A DNA stretch of 64,000 bases from Rhizobiales bacterium 63-22 (GCA_001898995.1 MKVZ01000003.1:148473-212472), one strand, 5' to 3'; counted from the first letter of the stretch, positions 8,366 through 18,094 are shown. The notes: generated from the sequence alone by a model not told the origin. Translations and numbers: made by a program.

Positions 8366-9034
8366 ATGAATCCCGAACAATGGAACAGGGTGGACGAATT
8401 TTTCGCCGCGCGCCTGCTGCCGCGCGACGAAGCGCTGGAAGCGACGCTGAAATCCGGCACCGAGGCGGGCCTGCGCGCCATCAACGTCGCGCCCAATCAG
8501 GGCAAGCTCCTGCATCTTCTGGCGCGCATGGCCGGCGCGAAGCGCATACTGGAGATCGGCACGCTCGGCGGCTACAGCACCATCTGGCTGGCGCGGGCGC
8601 TGCCCGCCGACGGGGTTCTGGTTTCGCTCGAAAAGGAACCGGCCAATGCCGCGCTCGCGCGGCGCAACATCGAGGCGGCGGGCCTGTCGGCCGTGGCATC
8701 GGTGGTGGAAGGCGCGGCGGTGGAAAGCCTCGGCCGGCTGATCGCGGAAAAGACCGCGCCCTTCGATTTCGTGTTCATCGACGCCGACAAGGAAAACAAT
8801 CCGAACTATCTCAGGCTTGCGCTGCAACTGTCGCGGCCGGGCACCGTCATCGTCGCCGACAATGTGGTGCGCAATGGCCGGGTGATCGATGCGTCTCCGG
8901 ACGATTCCGATGTGGAGGGCGTGCGGCGCTATCTCGATCTGGCCGCCGCCGATCCCCGCCTCGACACCACGGCGGTGCAGACGGTCGGCTCCAAGGGCTG
9001 GGACGGCTTCGCGCTCACCATCGTCTCCGGCTGA
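8366..9034 (+). CDS. O-methyltransferase (caffeoyl-CoA/catechol OMT-like)
   Basis: AKRILEIGTLGGYSTIWLARALP and FDFVFIDADKENNPNYL motifs. Confidence 0.9.
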   Translation: MNPEQWNRVDEFFAARLLPRDEALEATLKSGTEAGLRAINVAPNQGKLLHLLARMAGAKRILEIGTLGGYSTIWLARALPADGVLVSLEKEPANAALARRNIEAAGLSAVASVVEGAAVESLGRLIAEKTAPFDFVFIDADKENNPNYLRLALQLSRPGTVIVADNVVRNGRVIDASPDDSDVEGVRRYLDLAAADPRLDTTAVQTVGSKGWDGFALTIVSG

Positions 9035-9076
9035 CGCTTTTCCCGTCGCGCCGCAATCCCTCTCGACGGGCCGTCA

Positions 9077-9109
9077 TTCTATTCCATTGAGCGATAGAAC
9101 TATGGAATA
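9077..9109. promoter_or_regulatory. Interlocked inverted repeats upstream of the IclR gene
   Basis: TTCTAT (9077)/ATAGAA (9094) and TATTCCAT (9080)/ATGGAATA (9102), both perfect. Confidence 0.4.
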
Positions 9110-9225
9110 CCGCCGTGACCACCGGCTCCCGGCGGGATGCCGCAACCTTTTTCGGTTGACCGTCGATCCGTCGCCGATTAGGTTCAGTCAATTGAACCAT
9201 TCTCACAATAAGGAACCATGGTGCC

Positions 9226-10068
9226 ATGGCGCATCGGGCGGCAAGCCAGATTCCGGGCCAGACTTCGGAGCGAATTTCCGGCAGCGCCGGGGGCGGGCAA
9301 CAGGCCGCTTCCGCCGATGCGGTTCCGGCGCTGCGGCGCTCGGTGCTCATTCTCGATCTGGTGGCGGGTTCCCCCACGCCGCTCACCGCGGCGGAGATCA
9401 CCCGCGCGCTGTCGCTGCCCAAGAGCACCGCGCACGGGCTGCTCAACGTCATGATGGAACTCAACCTTCTGGCGCGCAACCCGGACGGTTCCTTCCGCCC
9501 CGGTCCGCATCCGATGCGATGGGCCCACAGTTTCCTGTCGGAAATGGATATCGTGTCGATATTCCGGGATTATTTCGCGCGCGACACGGCGCTGTCGCGC
9601 TACACCATGACGCTGACCGTGCTGGAGCGCGGCGAGGTGGTCTATATCGGCTGCCGCGATTCCGGCCAGCCTCTGGGGCACAGTTTCCGCATCGGCATGC
9701 GCCTGCCCGCGCCCTTCACCGCCACCGGCAAGATGCTGCTGTCCGAACTCCCCGACGAGGAATTGCTGCGGCTGTTCGAGGCAGAGTTTCCGGCCCCGAT
9801 GACGCCGCTGAGCGTCCGCGATCTCGACCGGCTGCGGCAGGAACTGGCGGTGATCCGCGCAAGAGGCTTCTCGATAGACGACGGCCAGATCCGCGAGGGG
9901 ATGATCTGCATCGGCGCCCCGGTGCGCGATCATTCCGGCAAGGCGGTGGCGGGCATCGCCACCAGCCTCATCCAGAGCGAGGCGAGCGCCGATGTCGTTG
10001 CCGGTCTGGGCGAGACCGTGCGCAATGCCGCGCGCGATCTGTCCACGCGGCTCGGCCATACAGAATAG
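9226..10068 (+). CDS. IclR-family transcriptional regulator
   Basis: RRSVLILDLVAGSPTPLTAAEITRALSLPKSTAHGLLNVMMEL wHTH and IclR effector domain. Confidence 0.93.
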   Translation: MAHRAASQIPGQTSERISGSAGGGQQAASADAVPALRRSVLILDLVAGSPTPLTAAEITRALSLPKSTAHGLLNVMMELNLLARNPDGSFRPGPHPMRWAHSFLSEMDIVSIFRDYFARDTALSRYTMTLTVLERGEVVYIGCRDSGQPLGHSFRIGMRLPAPFTATGKMLLSELPDEELLRLFEAEFPAPMTPLSVRDLDRLRQELAVIRARGFSIDDGQIREGMICIGAPVRDHSGKAVAGIATSLIQSEASADVVAGLGETVRNAARDLSTRLGHTE

Positions 10069-10070
10069 CC

Positions 10071-11171
10071 TCACCCGGCCATGAAGCCGGTGGCGTCCTT
10101 CTGCCAGTAACCGGCGATGAGGGTCTGGTCGCGGTTCCGCCCAAGCGTGCCGCGCCAGTGCGCGCGGACGATCTTCGCCTGATCGGCCTCGCCCGCGAAC
10201 CAGCCGAAGGCGGTCTCGCCTTCGGGCCAATCCATCGCGCAAAGCCGTTCGGTCAGCGCCCGCGCCGCGCGCTGCGCATCCGCCTCGACGATCCACTCCA
10301 CCGTCACGCCTTCGGGATGGGCAAGCGGCTGCATGTCGTCGGCGCTGTCCACGGCGATCAGCACATGGCCGGCCGCGTCGGGCGCCATTTGCTCCAGAAT
10401 GCGCCCCACCGCCGGCAGGCCGGTCGGGTCGCTGCCGATGATATAGCGATGCACGCGGCGCAGGGGCCGCCCCACCGGTCCCGTCAGCCCGATTTCGTCG
10501 CCTGCCTGCGCCTCTCTCGCCCAGCGGCATGCCAGCCCCTCGGTCGCGTGCAGGTAGAAGTCGATCTCCAGCCAGCCGGCGGCCACGTCGAGATTGCGGA
10601 TCGTGAAGGCGCGCGAGGCGGGCTTGCGCGCCTCGTCGGGCCAGAAGGGCAGGCCGTTCAGGCCCATGACCGGCCAGACCGGCTGCGGCACCGCATCGGT
10701 GGGAAACAGCAGCCTGACATGCAGGGCGCCGAACAGCGCGAAACGGCCGAGATCTTCGCCCGCAAGCCGCACGCGCTGCATGTGCGGCGTCACCGGGCGG
10801 GTGGAGACGACCCGCATCAGGCGGAACTGCGGCAGGGCCTGTTCGCCCGCCCTGTCGCCCTGCCAGACGATCTCCGGGGCCTCTTCCTTGGTGTAGAGCT
10901 TGATGGCGACGGCGGCGAGATCCTTCAGCCGGTGCAGGCCCACCTCTTCCGCGGCGCGCAGGGCCACGTCATAGCCCCCGTCGCTGGTTTCGATGGCGAT
11001 ATGGCCGAAGGGGAAGCCGAAGAGATGCCGGCTTCCATCCTGCCGGTAGCGGGTTTCGTAGGAGTTGAGCCGGTCGATGATGGGCGGCAGGTAATGCTCG
11101 CCGCGCCGGAGACGGATATGGGCGAAGCTTGCGAGGCCGGAAGTTTGGCCGGAGGGGACTTGGCTGGACAC
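10071..11171 (-). CDS. DUF2218 / siderophore-interacting FAD-binding protein
   Basis: N-terminal DUF2218-like region, then PHMQRVRLAGEDL...SRAFTIRN...HATEGLACRWAREAQAGDEIGLTGP. Confidence 0.87.
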   Translation of the reverse strand: MSSQVPSGQTSGLASFAHIRLRRGEHYLPPIIDRLNSYETRYRQDGSRHLFGFPFGHIAIETSDGGYDVALRAAEEVGLHRLKDLAAVAIKLYTKEEAPEIVWQGDRAGEQALPQFRLMRVVSTRPVTPHMQRVRLAGEDLGRFALFGALHVRLLFPTDAVPQPVWPVMGLNGLPFWPDEARKPASRAFTIRNLDVAAGWLEIDFYLHATEGLACRWAREAQAGDEIGLTGPVGRPLRRVHRYIIGSDPTGLPAVGRILEQMAPDAAGHVLIAVDSADDMQPLAHPEGVTVEWIVEADAQRAARALTERLCAMDWPEGETAFGWFAGEADQAKIVRAHWRGTLGRNRDQTLIAGYWQKDATGFMAG

Positions 11172-11320
11172 GGTGATTTCCGATCGAGGTTCGTTTTACG
11201 CATAGCGAAAAACGGCGATTCCGGCAGTGTGTCCCTACCTGCCTTCCGGAATCGTCGCCTGACCGGTATAGAACCCGGCGCACGGCTTAGCAATGCCGTC
11301 GCCGGATCACGGATGCCGGA

Positions 11321-12133
11321 TCACAGGTGCCTGTCCATCCAGCCGCTGATGCGGGCGACGACCTGCCCCTCGATGCCGTAATAACCATGCGGCGACAGCG
11401 AGCCGCAATTGGTCCATGAGCGCGTGGTTCCGCCTGAAACCGTCTCCGTTTTCACGTCCTTGCTGCCGGTCATGGCGGCGGCGACCTTCGGCGCCATGGC
11501 GGGCGCGGCGACGGCGCAGCGGTCGTCGCGATTGCTCACCACCAGAACCGGCGCATGCACGTTGGCCGGGTTCGCGTCGAAGACGGTCTCGCGGCTGCCG
11601 CCCTTCACCGAGACCGGCTCGGTCAGGATCACGCCGGCGAGGCTGCCGGGCCTGGCGTGGGCCGCGCCGTTCACCGCCGCGATCGCGCCCTGGCTGGTGC
11701 CGAGCACGAACACCGGCGCCTTCGTCCTTTCATGCGCGATCCCGATCAGCCGTTCGATCAGCCTGCCGTAGCGGGGCGAACTGCGCTCGCCGCGCAGATT
11801 GGAGCGGTGGATCGTGTCGGGGATCAGCACGGCATAGCCCCGCGCCGTCCACAATGCGCGCGTGCGCACCACGAAATTTTCGCGATGGCGGATGCCGCCG
11901 TCGCGGGTGAGGCCGACAATGCCGGCGCCGCCCGGCAGCATGAGTATCGCGGCTTTCGGATGTGCCGGCGAAATGAGGAGAATGCGCTGCTCGCCGCCTT
12001 CGGGAAGCGGCACCTCCAGCACCTTTGTGGTGACCGCGGCTTTTGCCGCCGCGGCGGCGGGCTGGGCCGCCATCGGCGCCACGCAGGCGGCGACGGACAG
12101 GAGGAGCAGGGCTTTCAGGTTCAGGGCGGACAT
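11321..12133 (-). CDS. Exported alpha/beta hydrolase
   Basis: MSALNLKALLLLSVAACVAPMAAQPAAAA signal peptide; nucleophile elbow VLGTSQGAIAAV. Confidence 0.78.
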   Translation of the reverse strand: MSALNLKALLLLSVAACVAPMAAQPAAAAAKAAVTTKVLEVPLPEGGEQRILLISPAHPKAAILMLPGGAGIVGLTRDGGIRHRENFVVRTRALWTARGYAVLIPDTIHRSNLRGERSSPRYGRLIERLIGIAHERTKAPVFVLGTSQGAIAAVNGAAHARPGSLAGVILTEPVSVKGGSRETVFDANPANVHAPVLVVSNRDDRCAVAAPAMAPKVAAAMTGSKDVKTETVSGGTTRSWTNCGSLSPHGYYGIEGQVVARISGWMDRHL

Positions 12134-12295
12134 TTCGCACTCCTTGTTGACGGGATGATTCATGGCACGAGCACCGCTCTCGAAACGACCGCGACATGCC
12201 GCGATTCAAGAACTGCATTTCCGGCAAAATTAGGAGCGGACATGCTTTCAGCAAGATGCTTCGGTACCGGACAGGCCGACGCGGGTATTTAAAGC

Positions 12296-12450
12296 ATTTC
12301 CAGCAAAAGTGCGAAGCGGTTTTGCGTCCGGAAATGCGTCCTGCAAAGACTTTTATTTCCAGCAAAAGTGCGAAGCGGCTTTGCGTGGGAAATGCGATCG
12401 GCCAAAACTTTCGTTTCCGGCAAAAGTGCGAAGCGCCTCCGCAGGGAAAT
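12296..12450. repeat. Tandem array of three RPE-like units (period 58-59 bp)
   Basis: TTTCC(A/G)GCAAAAGTGCGAAGCG repeats with shared GCAAAAG at 12303, 12362 and 12420. Confidence 0.8.
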
Positions 12451-12496
12451 CAGCCCACCGCATCGATTTCCGATCATGTTTCGATGTGCATGAAAA

Positions 12497-12534
12497 GGCT
12501 GGAGCGGTTCCGTGCGAAACGGGGCCGCTCCAGC
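12497..12534 (-). terminator. Rho-independent terminator of the sugar-binding lipoprotein operon
   Basis: GGCTGGAGCGG/CCGCTCCAGCC stem, followed on - by TTTTC. Confidence 0.7.
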
Positions 12535-12546
12535 CGTAAACCGCGC

Positions 12547-13902
12547 TTACGGCGCGATGGCCGTGCCGCTGGCGACGGCGCGCCGGAGATCGCGCCCGAA
12601 TACGGCCGGGTCGCGGCTTTTCGCGAAGTTCCGCACCGCGTCGAACAGCCCGGCCTGCAAATCCGGGCCGAGCAGCTCGCCATGCGTCAGCGACATCAGC
12701 AGCTTGTCTCCGCGCAGGTCGCGCGCTGCCTCCTGCTGGTAGGGCGTGAGGCTGTCGAGCGGGATGTCGGTGCGCAGCGGGATCGATCCCTTGATCTTGT
12801 TGAAGGCGAGATCGGTCTCAGGGTCCGCCATGGTGCGCAGCAGGTCGTCGGCAAGCGCCGGGCTTTTGGCCTTGCGGGCGACGACGAAGGTGTCGATCAC
12901 GGCGGTGAACAGCGAACGGGTGCCCGGATAGGTGGTGTGGCCGATGTCGGTGGCATTCGACCGGATCCATTCGCCCAGCGCCGAATCGTTGAAGACGAGG
13001 AAGGCGCAGCGCCCGTCGGCGAGGCGTTTGGCGGCCTCGTCCCATGACTGGCTGTCGGCGTCGGGATCGGCGCGGTCGAGCAGTTCGCCGAAGCGCTGCG
13101 CCGCCTTGTGCAGTTCAGGCCCGTCCCAGTCGAAGCGGTCCCGCGCGATGCGCTCCCACCCGTCCGCCCCGATCACGCCGAGCAGCACGTTCTCGAACAG
13201 TTCGACGCGGGTGATGGCATCGCGCCCGCCGAGGCAGAGCGGCGTGACATGGGCGGCGGAGAGCTTGTCCAGATCGGCCTTGAAGGCAGCGTCGGCATAG
13301 TCCGCGCCGGGCGCGGCGATGCCGGCCTTCGACAGCACGTCCTTGTTGAAAAACAGCACATTGCCGCGATGCGCGCCGGTTGGGACGCCGTATTGGTGGC
13401 CGCCGATCGTGACGGCGTCGAGCACCGCCTTCGGCAGGGCCTTGGCGAGGCCGGTGTCCTGATAGACCGTATCCACATTGGCGATGCGGCCGGAAGCCAC
13501 CCACGCCGCGAGCGAGGCGCCGAGGAACGTCTGCCATACGTCCGGCGGACGGTTTGCGGCGAGGCGCTGCGCCAGCACCACCTGCTCGTTGCTGCCGCCG
13601 CCGCCGACCACGGCCCCGTCGACCAGCGACACGCCGGGATGCTTTTGCAGGAAGGCGTCCTGAAACACCTTCAACGCGGCACTTTCCGAGCCGGACGTCC
13701 ACCAGGACATGATTTCGAGGCGGTTCTCGCTGCCGGCTGTCCCCTTGCTTTCCTCCTTCTGGCAGCCCGCGAGCATGGCGAGGGCGGCCGCCGCCAGCAG
13801 GAGATTGCGCCGGATCGGCCGGCGCGACCATTGCGACTGCCGCGACCGGGGCTGGGGCCGGGGGGATGCGGGTCCGTTCATTGCATCTTTTTCCATTTTC
13901 AT
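12547..13902 (-). CDS. Extracellular sugar-binding lipoprotein (ABC SBP, family 1-like)
   Basis: Lipobox LAMLAGC; LEIMSWWTSGSESAALKVFQDAFLQKHPGV. The 611-aa ORF-track extension overlaps the MFS gene and is rejected; ATG 13902 overlaps the MFS stop. Confidence 0.88.
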   Translation of the reverse strand: MKMEKDAMNGPASPRPQPRSRQSQWSRRPIRRNLLLAAAALAMLAGCQKEESKGTAGSENRLEIMSWWTSGSESAALKVFQDAFLQKHPGVSLVDGAVVGGGGSNEQVVLAQRLAANRPPDVWQTFLGASLAAWVASGRIANVDTVYQDTGLAKALPKAVLDAVTIGGHQYGVPTGAHRGNVLFFNKDVLSKAGIAAPGADYADAAFKADLDKLSAAHVTPLCLGGRDAITRVELFENVLLGVIGADGWERIARDRFDWDGPELHKAAQRFGELLDRADPDADSQSWDEAAKRLADGRCAFLVFNDSALGEWIRSNATDIGHTTYPGTRSLFTAVIDTFVVARKAKSPALADDLLRTMADPETDLAFNKIKGSIPLRTDIPLDSLTPYQQEAARDLRGDKLLMSLTHGELLGPDLQAGLFDAVRNFAKSRDPAVFGRDLRRAVASGTAIAP

Positions 13903-15209
13903 GCCCCCTCCGGCGCTTTCAGATCGTAGATGGCATAGGCGGTGACGACCGCGAAGCAGATCGCGGGCACGATGAAGGAGAAGGCCGGGCTGGTCTGGTC
14001 GAGGATGAAGCCCTGCGCCAGCGGCAGGATCGCGCCGCCGACGATGGCCATCACCAGTCCGGCCGCACCGAATTTCGTGGCGGGTCCGAGACCTTCCAGA
14101 GCGACGCCGTAAATGGTCGGGAACATCAGCGACAGGCAGAACGAGATCATCACCACCGCCGCCACGCCGACGACGTTCGGCGAAGCCATGGCGATGAGGC
14201 AGAGCACCACCGCCAGCGCGCCCAGCACGGTGAGCGCCTTGGTGGCGCGCACGCGGCCGATCACCCATGTCATCAGGAAGCGCGATATGAGAAAGACGAT
14301 GAGGCTCGTCTGAAGCATGATGCCGCCCAGCGACAGGCTGCCGTGCATGGCCTGCTGCACGTACTGGATGATGTAGGTCCACGCGCAGACCTGACCGGCG
14401 ACATTGAAGAACTGCGCCACGACGCCATAGCGATAGCGGCGCTTGCGCCAGAGCATGGAAAAGATCGGCTGGTCCTTCGCGTCGCCCGTATCGGGAAATT
14501 CCTCGATGATCTTCGGCGCCTTCTGCGAGGCGACGACGATGCAGATGGCCAGCAGCAGGATGCCGAGGCCGAGATAGGGGCCCATCACGGCGCCGAGTTC
14601 ACCGGCGCGGATGATCTGCAACTGCTGCGGCGTCAGCGACGCCATGTTCACCGGGTCCTGCAATTTGGGCAGGATCAGCGTGGCCGCCAGCAGCACCCCG
14701 ATATTGGTGCCGAGCGGATTGAAGGCCTGCGCGAAATTGAGCCGCCGCATGGCGGTCTCCTCGGGGCCGATGGAAATCACATAAGGGTTGGCCGAGGTCT
14801 CCAGAATGGAACAGCCGGCGGCGATCATGAACAGCGCCACCAGAAAGGCCTCGTAGGTCATGATCTTGCTGGCCGGATAGAAGGCCAGCGAGCCGAGCGC
14901 GGCCAGAAGCAGCCCGGTCAGCAGGCCCGTCTTGTAGCCGAAACGCTGGTTGATGAAGGCGGCGGGCAGCGCCAGCAGGAAATAGGCGCCGAAATAGGCG
15001 AGCTGCACCAGCGACGCCTGAAACGTGCTCATCTGGAATATGCGGCGGAAACCCGCCACCATCGGCGTGGTGAGATCGGCGGCGATGCCCCATGCGGTGA
15101 AACAACCGATTACTGAAATAAAAAGCAGGCCCATGCCCGGATAAACAAGCGCAGGACGGCGGATGGGGCGGTCGTCCTTGTCCGACGCCCCGACAATTAC
15201 TGTCGACAT
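13899..15209 (-). CDS. FucP/GluP-type sugar MFS permease
   Basis: GCFTAWGIAADLTTPMVAGFRRIF..., LAYFGAYFLLALPAAFINQRFGYKTG, ETSANPYVISIGPEETAMRRLNFAQAFNPLGTNIG. Confidence 0.93.
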   Translation of the reverse strand: MSTVIVGASDKDDRPIRRPALVYPGMGLLFISVIGCFTAWGIAADLTTPMVAGFRRIFQMSTFQASLVQLAYFGAYFLLALPAAFINQRFGYKTGLLTGLLLAALGSLAFYPASKIMTYEAFLVALFMIAAGCSILETSANPYVISIGPEETAMRRLNFAQAFNPLGTNIGVLLAATLILPKLQDPVNMASLTPQQLQIIRAGELGAVMGPYLGLGILLLAICIVVASQKAPKIIEEFPDTGDAKDQPIFSMLWRKRRYRYGVVAQFFNVAGQVCAWTYIIQYVQQAMHGSLSLGGIMLQTSLIVFLISRFLMTWVIGRVRATKALTVLGALAVVLCLIAMASPNVVGVAAVVMISFCLSLMFPTIYGVALEGLGPATKFGAAGLVMAIVGGAILPLAQGFILDQTSPAFSFIVPAICFAVVTAYAIYDLKAPEGA

Positions 15210-15449
15210 TTATTGTTTCCTCCCCGATGCGCTGCAATGAAGGAATCTTTACTGCAACCAGAGGAAGTATAGACTCGATATTTATGGGCGGCAAGGCAAG
15301 GATTCGCCTGCTGCGGCGGGCCTGCGGGACAGGCGGCAACGCAGGAATGGCGCCTTGCCGGCCCGTCACATCCCGGTCGCATATCCGTCACATCCGGTTT
15401 CCGGAGGCTTCCGATTCCCGCCTTTTCATCCCGATGCCGGTTTCGATTC

Positions 15450-15480
15450 GTCCACAAGCTTGTGGACAGACGCAGTCTGT
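15450..15480. promoter_or_regulatory. Overlapping perfect palindromes (candidate operator)
   Basis: GTCCACAAGCTTGTGGAC (15450-15467) and ACAGAC-GCA-GTCTGT (15466-15480). Confidence 0.45.
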
Positions 15481-15550
15481 GGCAATTGCGAATCTGGGGG
15501 AACGGCAAGCCGCGCTGGCGCATTTCCCTGCTGTCCAGTAGGATCGATTC

Positions 15551-18010
15551 ATGCCGTCACGCCAGAAGCTTCCAAGATCATTCCGCCCGATGGAGCGGTT
15601 CCTGTTTTCACCGAAACGCGGAACCGCTCCATCTCTTCGTTTTCGTGCGTTTCCGGACGCAGGGCGGCTGCGCATTCTTGCCGGGGACGCTCTGGTCCCC
15701 GTCGTTTCCACCATTTTCACCGTGGCCGTCCTGTCGCTGTTTTTTTCCCATGCCGCTTTCGCGGCAGGTGGAGAGGAGGCCGCCCAGCCGTCCGAAGGGC
15801 TGTTTCTGGTTCAGGTCATCCTGCTGGTGGTTTCCGGCCGTCTGCTCGGCGAATTGATGGTCCGCATCGGCCAGCCGTCGATCATGGGGCAGATCATTGC
15901 CGGGATCATCCTCGGACCGTCCCTGCTGGGGCTCGCCTTCCCGCATGTGCAGGCAAGCCTGTTTCCCGACAACGCCGCCCAGAAGAGCATGACCGATGCC
16001 ATCGGCCAGCTCGGCATTCTCTTTCTCCTGCTGCTTGCCGGCATGGAAACCGATCTCGGTCTGGCGAAGCGGCTGCGCAAATCCGCGGCCGGCGTTTCGC
16101 TGGCGGGGATCGCCATTCCCTTCGCCGCCGGCTTCGCGCTCGGCGAACTGATGCCGGAGGCCCTGCTTCCCGATCACGGCAAGAGGCTGGTCACCTCCCT
16201 CTTTCTCGGAACCGCGCTTTCCATTTCCTCGGTGAAGATCGTCGCCTCCGTCGTGCGCGAGATGGACTTCATGCGCCGCAATATCGGCCAGTTGATCGTC
16301 GCCTCCGCCATCATCGACGATACGATCGGCTGGATCATCATCGCCATCACCTTCAGTCTCGCGGAAAAAGGGACGGTGGACATCGCCACGGTCGCGACGG
16401 GCGTGCTCGGCACGCTCGCCTTCATGGCGGTGAGCTTCACCATCGGCCGGCGGATCGTCTTCGAGATCATCCGCTGGACGAACGACAGCTTCCGCAGCGA
16501 CCTGCCGGTTCTCAGCGCCATCGTCGCGATCATGGGCACGATGGCGATCATAACCAGCCTGATCGGAGTCCATACCGTGCTCGGCGCCTTCGTCGCCGGC
16601 ATCCTCGTCGGTGAATCTCCGATCCTCACGCGCCAGATCGATGTGCAGTTGCGCGGGCTGACGACCGCCCTCTTCATGCCGGTCTTTTTCGGCCTTACAG
16701 GCCTGCACACCGATCTGACCGTCCTTGCCGACCCCTCCATCCTGCTGCTGACGGTCGCCGTCGTGGCGATCGCCAGCATCGGCAAGTTCGGCGGCGCTTT
16801 CGCGGCGGCGAAGATCGGCGGCTATTCGGCGCCGGAGGCGCTGGCGCTCGGCTGCGGCATGAACGCCCGCGGATCGACGGAGGTGATCGTCGCCACCATC
16901 GGCCTGTCGGTCGGCGTGCTGGACGAAAAGCTCTTCTCCGTCATCGTCGCCATGGCCGTGATCACCACGATGGCGATGCCGCCGACGCTGCGATGGGCGC
17001 TGGCGCGCCTGCCCCTGCGCGAGGACGAGCGCGACCGGCTCGAACGCGAGCAGTTCGAGAGCGAGAGCTTTCTGGGGAATTTCGAGCGCATACTTCTGAC
17101 CGTCGACGGTTCGCAGAGCGGCCGGCTCGCGACGTGGATCGCGGCCATCTTCGCGGTGACGCGCGGGATGCCGGTGACCGTTCTCGACATGCGGGCGGCA
17201 GACGGCAACGGGAAGGAACCGGGGGCGGCTGCGGGCAGGCAGCCCGCGCAGAAACGGGCGATCGCCGACGATCTCCGCCAGTGTGCGGCCGATCTGCGGT
17301 CGTCCGCGCCGCCCGGCACGGATTTGGGCACCGAAGGCGATATCCACGTCACCGTCCGGGAGAAGACCGACGATGTCGCTGCGGTGCTCGACAGCGTATC
17401 GGGCTCCGGCCACGATCTTCTCTTCGCCGGCATCGAGCCCGGCATGGGCGCGGACGGCCGCTTCAGCGCGTCGCTGCAGATGATGACCACCGCCTTCAAG
17501 GGAACCTCCGCCATCGTCGCGGCGCGGGGGGTGGTGCCGAAACGCCCGCAGGACCTGCGAATCCTGCTTCCGGTGAGCGGCACGGAACGGTCTATCCGCG
17601 CGGCCGAGTTCGGGCTGGCCATCGCCGCCGCCACGGGTGCCCATTGCGCCCTCCTGCTGATCGTCGAGCCACGGCAGCTCAGGGCTTTCCCGCGCATCAG
17701 CGATCGCGGCAACGATCATCGGGAAGTGCTCGACAAGGTCGGCGCCATCGCCGACTTTTACGGTGTGCCCGTCGAGAAGGTGGTGCAGCAGGGGCCGTCG
17801 CCGGAACTGTCGATCCTGCGGCATGCGCGCAGCGGGCAATACAACCTGATCATGATCGGGGTGGGCCGATGGGCGAGCAGCAGCCTCTCCTACGGCAGCG
17901 TCGCCGACGCGCTGCTGCAAACGGCCGACAGGTCGTGCATCTTCATCGAGGCCGATCTGCCGCCCGGCGTGCTGCCGGCGAACCACGGCGGTTCCGGCAA
18001 AAGCGCGTAG
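15551..18010 (+). CDS. CPA2 cation:proton antiporter with C-terminal USP-like region
   Basis: RIGQPSIMGQIIAGIILGPSLLG, LFLLLLAGMETDL, LGCGMNARGSTEVIVATIGLSVGVL; true start probably downstream of the hairpin at 15591-15631. Confidence 0.9.
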   Translation: MPSRQKLPRSFRPMERFLFSPKRGTAPSLRFRAFPDAGRLRILAGDALVPVVSTIFTVAVLSLFFSHAAFAAGGEEAAQPSEGLFLVQVILLVVSGRLLGELMVRIGQPSIMGQIIAGIILGPSLLGLAFPHVQASLFPDNAAQKSMTDAIGQLGILFLLLLAGMETDLGLAKRLRKSAAGVSLAGIAIPFAAGFALGELMPEALLPDHGKRLVTSLFLGTALSISSVKIVASVVREMDFMRRNIGQLIVASAIIDDTIGWIIIAITFSLAEKGTVDIATVATGVLGTLAFMAVSFTIGRRIVFEIIRWTNDSFRSDLPVLSAIVAIMGTMAIITSLIGVHTVLGAFVAGILVGESPILTRQIDVQLRGLTTALFMPVFFGLTGLHTDLTVLADPSILLLTVAVVAIASIGKFGGAFAAAKIGGYSAPEALALGCGMNARGSTEVIVATIGLSVGVLDEKLFSVIVAMAVITTMAMPPTLRWALARLPLREDERDRLEREQFESESFLGNFERILLTVDGSQSGRLATWIAAIFAVTRGMPVTVLDMRAADGNGKEPGAAAGRQPAQKRAIADDLRQCAADLRSSAPPGTDLGTEGDIHVTVREKTDDVAAVLDSVSGSGHDLLFAGIEPGMGADGRFSASLQMMTTAFKGTSAIVAARGVVPKRPQDLRILLPVSGTERSIRAAEFGLAIAAATGAHCALLLIVEPRQLRAFPRISDRGNDHREVLDKVGAIADFYGVPVEKVVQQGPSPELSILRHARSGQYNLIMIGVGRWASSSLSYGSVADALLQTADRSCIFIEADLPPGVLPANHGGSGKSA
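15591..15631. terminator. Hairpin/terminator-like palindrome inside the annotated antiporter 5' end
   Basis: TGGAGCGGTTCC / GGAACCGCTCCA. Confidence 0.45.
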
Positions 18011-18094
18011 CGGTTCTCACGATTCCCTAAAGCGGTCCCTGTCCCCTCCCATATGCGGAGGGAACAGGGAGTCCGCATCGGCAACTCAATTATA

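Noticed and set aside
8889-11381. 830-aa + ORF spanning the IclR and DUF2218/SIP genes
   Set aside because: Overlaps two well-supported genes in other frames; no coherent domain content.
12296-12450. CRISPR array
   Set aside because: Only three degenerate units, and the intervening sequence is itself partly repeated; no cas genes in the window.
13903-14382. N-terminal extension of the 611-aa sugar-binding protein ORF
   Set aside because: Overlaps the FucP-type MFS gene; a lipobox and ATG at 13902 mark the real start.
15608-17986. 792-aa minus-strand ORF opposite the antiporter
   Set aside because: Compositionally biased antisense shadow of a recognisable CPA2 gene.
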